NCBI GenBank assembly: GCA_035637315.1 | Contig: DASPXK010000369.1 | Coordinates: 1 to 5,782, forward strand | DNA: 5,782 bases | Reading direction: 5' to 3' | From: DASPXK01 sp035637315 | Lineage (GTDB): Bacteria > Chloroflexota > UBA6077 > JACCZL01 | In this document: in pieces, positions 4,566-5,782 of the stretch | How positions within the stretch are numbered: the stretch's first letter is position 1 | Layout: every line of letters starts with the position of its first letter | Program-made: the position numbers and the translations under genes | The notes under the pieces: generated by a model | What the model was told of the DNA's origin: nothing | The model's database searches: none | What the model saw: the letters and a program-made list of their open reading frames with translations, nothing else

Positions 4566-5773
4566 GCTCCCACGCAACCCGCCGTGCTGGCGTCTGCCTC
4601 GGATTGGAGCAACTCCGCGCGGGCGAGATTCGTGGCTTCGAGCGGGCCCGCGAGCTGATCGCACCAGCGGTCGGCCCGGTGCTGGTCGCCCTCGCCGTGT
4701 ACCTGGGGATGCTGTTCGTGCTGCTGCGCCTGTTCGACTTCAACCCAACCGGACCGATTCACATCGGGGCGCACCTGCCGGCCGAGCGGTTCTGGAATGA
4801 GCAGACGATCGTGGAGCGAGACAGCGCCGGCTACGATGGCCAGTGGTTCTTCTACCTGGCCCATGATCCGGCCCTGCGCGCCGACGACCCTTACGCATTC
4901 CTCGACTTCCCAGCGTATCGCTATGCCCGCGTCCTGTACCCGACTCTGGTCTGGGCGAGCTCGCTCGGCCGCCCAGACGCCATTCCCTGGGCACTGCTCG
5001 TCGTCAACGTCATTGGGGCGCTGGCGGGGACCATCGCCGCGGTCGACATTCTTCGCTCGCTCGGGGCCAGCCGCTGGCTGGCGCTAGCCTTCGCTTTGAG
5101 TCCGGCCATTCTGATCGGGCTGGCCACCGACCTGGCCGAGCCGACCGCCTTCGCACTCGTGGCCGCCGGAGTGGCGCTTTATCTCCGACGGCGCCACGGG
5201 TGGGCGGGGCTCGTACTGGGGGTCGGCGCACTCGCTAGAGAGGTCTCAGCCCTGGTCCCGCTGGCGTTCGCGGCACACGCCGCGATGCGGAAGAACTGGC
5301 GAGAGGCGGCCGCCTACAGCATGCCGCTCATGATTCCGATTGGCTGGCACTGCTGGATCTGGATGCGTCTCGGGGCGCTGCCGTTCGTCGAGGCGCCACA
5401 CAACTTCGGCCTACCGCTCAGCGGGGCGGTATATCGGGCCGGCTTCTTGCTGGGCATCCAGCCCCCGCTGCTCGGGGAACCGGCGCCGTTCCGAAACGTC
5501 TCGCTCGAGCTAACGGTGATCGGCGTGAGCATCGCCATCATGCTGGTCGGGCTGACCAAAGTGCTGCGCAGGCGCGACGTGTTCGCCGTTCAGCTCTCGG
5601 TGCACTCCGCGCTGGGCTTGTTCACCGGACCATTGGTATGGACGGACTTGTTCAGCTTTGCCCGCGTGCTGGGGCTGCTCTACCTGTTCTACGGACTAGC
5701 CCTGTTGCCCGCGCCTCGCGACGTCCTGGCCCGCGCCGGACGGACCGCCGAGGCGAAACACCTGGCCTCCTAA
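4556..5773 (+). CDS. AZOBR_p60025-type cell-surface glycopolymer formation membrane protein
   Basis: This 405-aa protein starts at GTG 4556, backed by GGAGGT nine nt upstream, and ends at TAA 5771-5773. It has an N-terminal cytoplasmic stretch, a first helix (about 37-59) and then the family signature GYDGQWFFYLAHDP (92-105), followed by YRYARVLYPTLVWASSLGRP (121-140) and IPWALLVVN. Later come TDLAEPTAF (191-199) and LAREVSALVPLAF (226-238), and near the C-terminus VWTDLFSFARVLGLLYLF (361-378). About ten helices are predicted. These motifs match the family named AZOBR_p60025, described as cell-surface glycopolymer formation proteins and related to GT-C/GT39-like enzymes. The conserved acidic GYDGQ loop faces outside in such models. 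With the gene before it, this suggests a pair of membrane steps in making a surface glycan. Sugar and acceptor are not known. The stop is nine nt from the window edge, so whether the operon continues is not visible. Confidence 0.85.
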   Translation: MAVGSHATRRAGVCLGLEQLRAGEIRGFERARELIAPAVGPVLVALAVYLGMLFVLLRLFDFNPTGPIHIGAHLPAERFWNEQTIVERDSAGYDGQWFFYLAHDPALRADDPYAFLDFPAYRYARVLYPTLVWASSLGRPDAIPWALLVVNVIGALAGTIAAVDILRSLGASRWLALAFALSPAILIGLATDLAEPTAFALVAAGVALYLRRRHGWAGLVLGVGALAREVSALVPLAFAAHAAMRKNWREAAAYSMPLMIPIGWHCWIWMRLGALPFVEAPHNFGLPLSGAVYRAGFLLGIQPPLLGEPAPFRNVSLELTVIGVSIAIMLVGLTKVLRRRDVFAVQLSVHSALGLFTGPLVWTDLFSFARVLGLLYLFYGLALLPAPRDVLARAGRTAEAKHLAS

Positions 5774-5782
5774 CCTGCCTGG

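Overview
This is a GC-rich (roughly two-thirds G+C) bacterial window carrying two divergent gene blocks. The protein families point to Chloroflexota or a close environmental relative. The pointers are a histidine-containing CHRD-like surface protein with an LPxTG-type tail, a short 'DGE..AEC..DFPDF..LLPLL' protein of the sort found at the N-terminus of Chloroflexota anti-sigma-like proteins, and two GT-C-like polytopic membrane proteins. The taxonomic assignment is inference; there is no rRNA or marker gene here.

Minus-strand block (2128 down to 1). It starts with a secreted, probably sortase-anchored CHRD-like protein (GTG at 2128, strong Shine-Dalgarno). A perfect 14-bp hairpin, probably a terminator, follows it. 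Next come a 131-aa four-helix membrane protein, a 230-aa seven-helix membrane protein only 5 nt downstream, and, after a 60-nt gap, the N-terminus of a response-regulator receiver-like protein that runs off the left edge. The receiver keeps the phospho-acceptor Asp but seems to lack the acidic pair that binds Mg2+.

Divergent intergenic region (2129-2445). It contains a plausible promoter for the surface-protein gene on the minus strand and a plausible leaderless promoter for the small gene on the plus strand. Between them are repeated TCGCGA/TGGCGA-type inverted repeats that could be operators.

Plus-strand block (2446-5773). It opens with a 67-aa protein that looks like an isolated or truncated anti-sigma-type N-terminal module. 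A hairpin straddles its stop codon. Three closely packed genes follow: a 69-aa zinc-ribbon protein, a ~531-aa GT-C-like membrane protein, and a 405-aa membrane protein of the AZOBR_p60025-type cell-surface glycopolymer family. The junctions overlap (TTGA, and a 10-nt overlap with GGAGGT ahead of the GTG), so the three are probably one translationally coupled operon for building or exporting a surface glycan.

No tRNA, rRNA, CRISPR array, insertion sequence or transposase was seen. The window is best read as envelope and signalling functions of a poorly characterised lineage, with several small unstudied proteins and regulatory signals.
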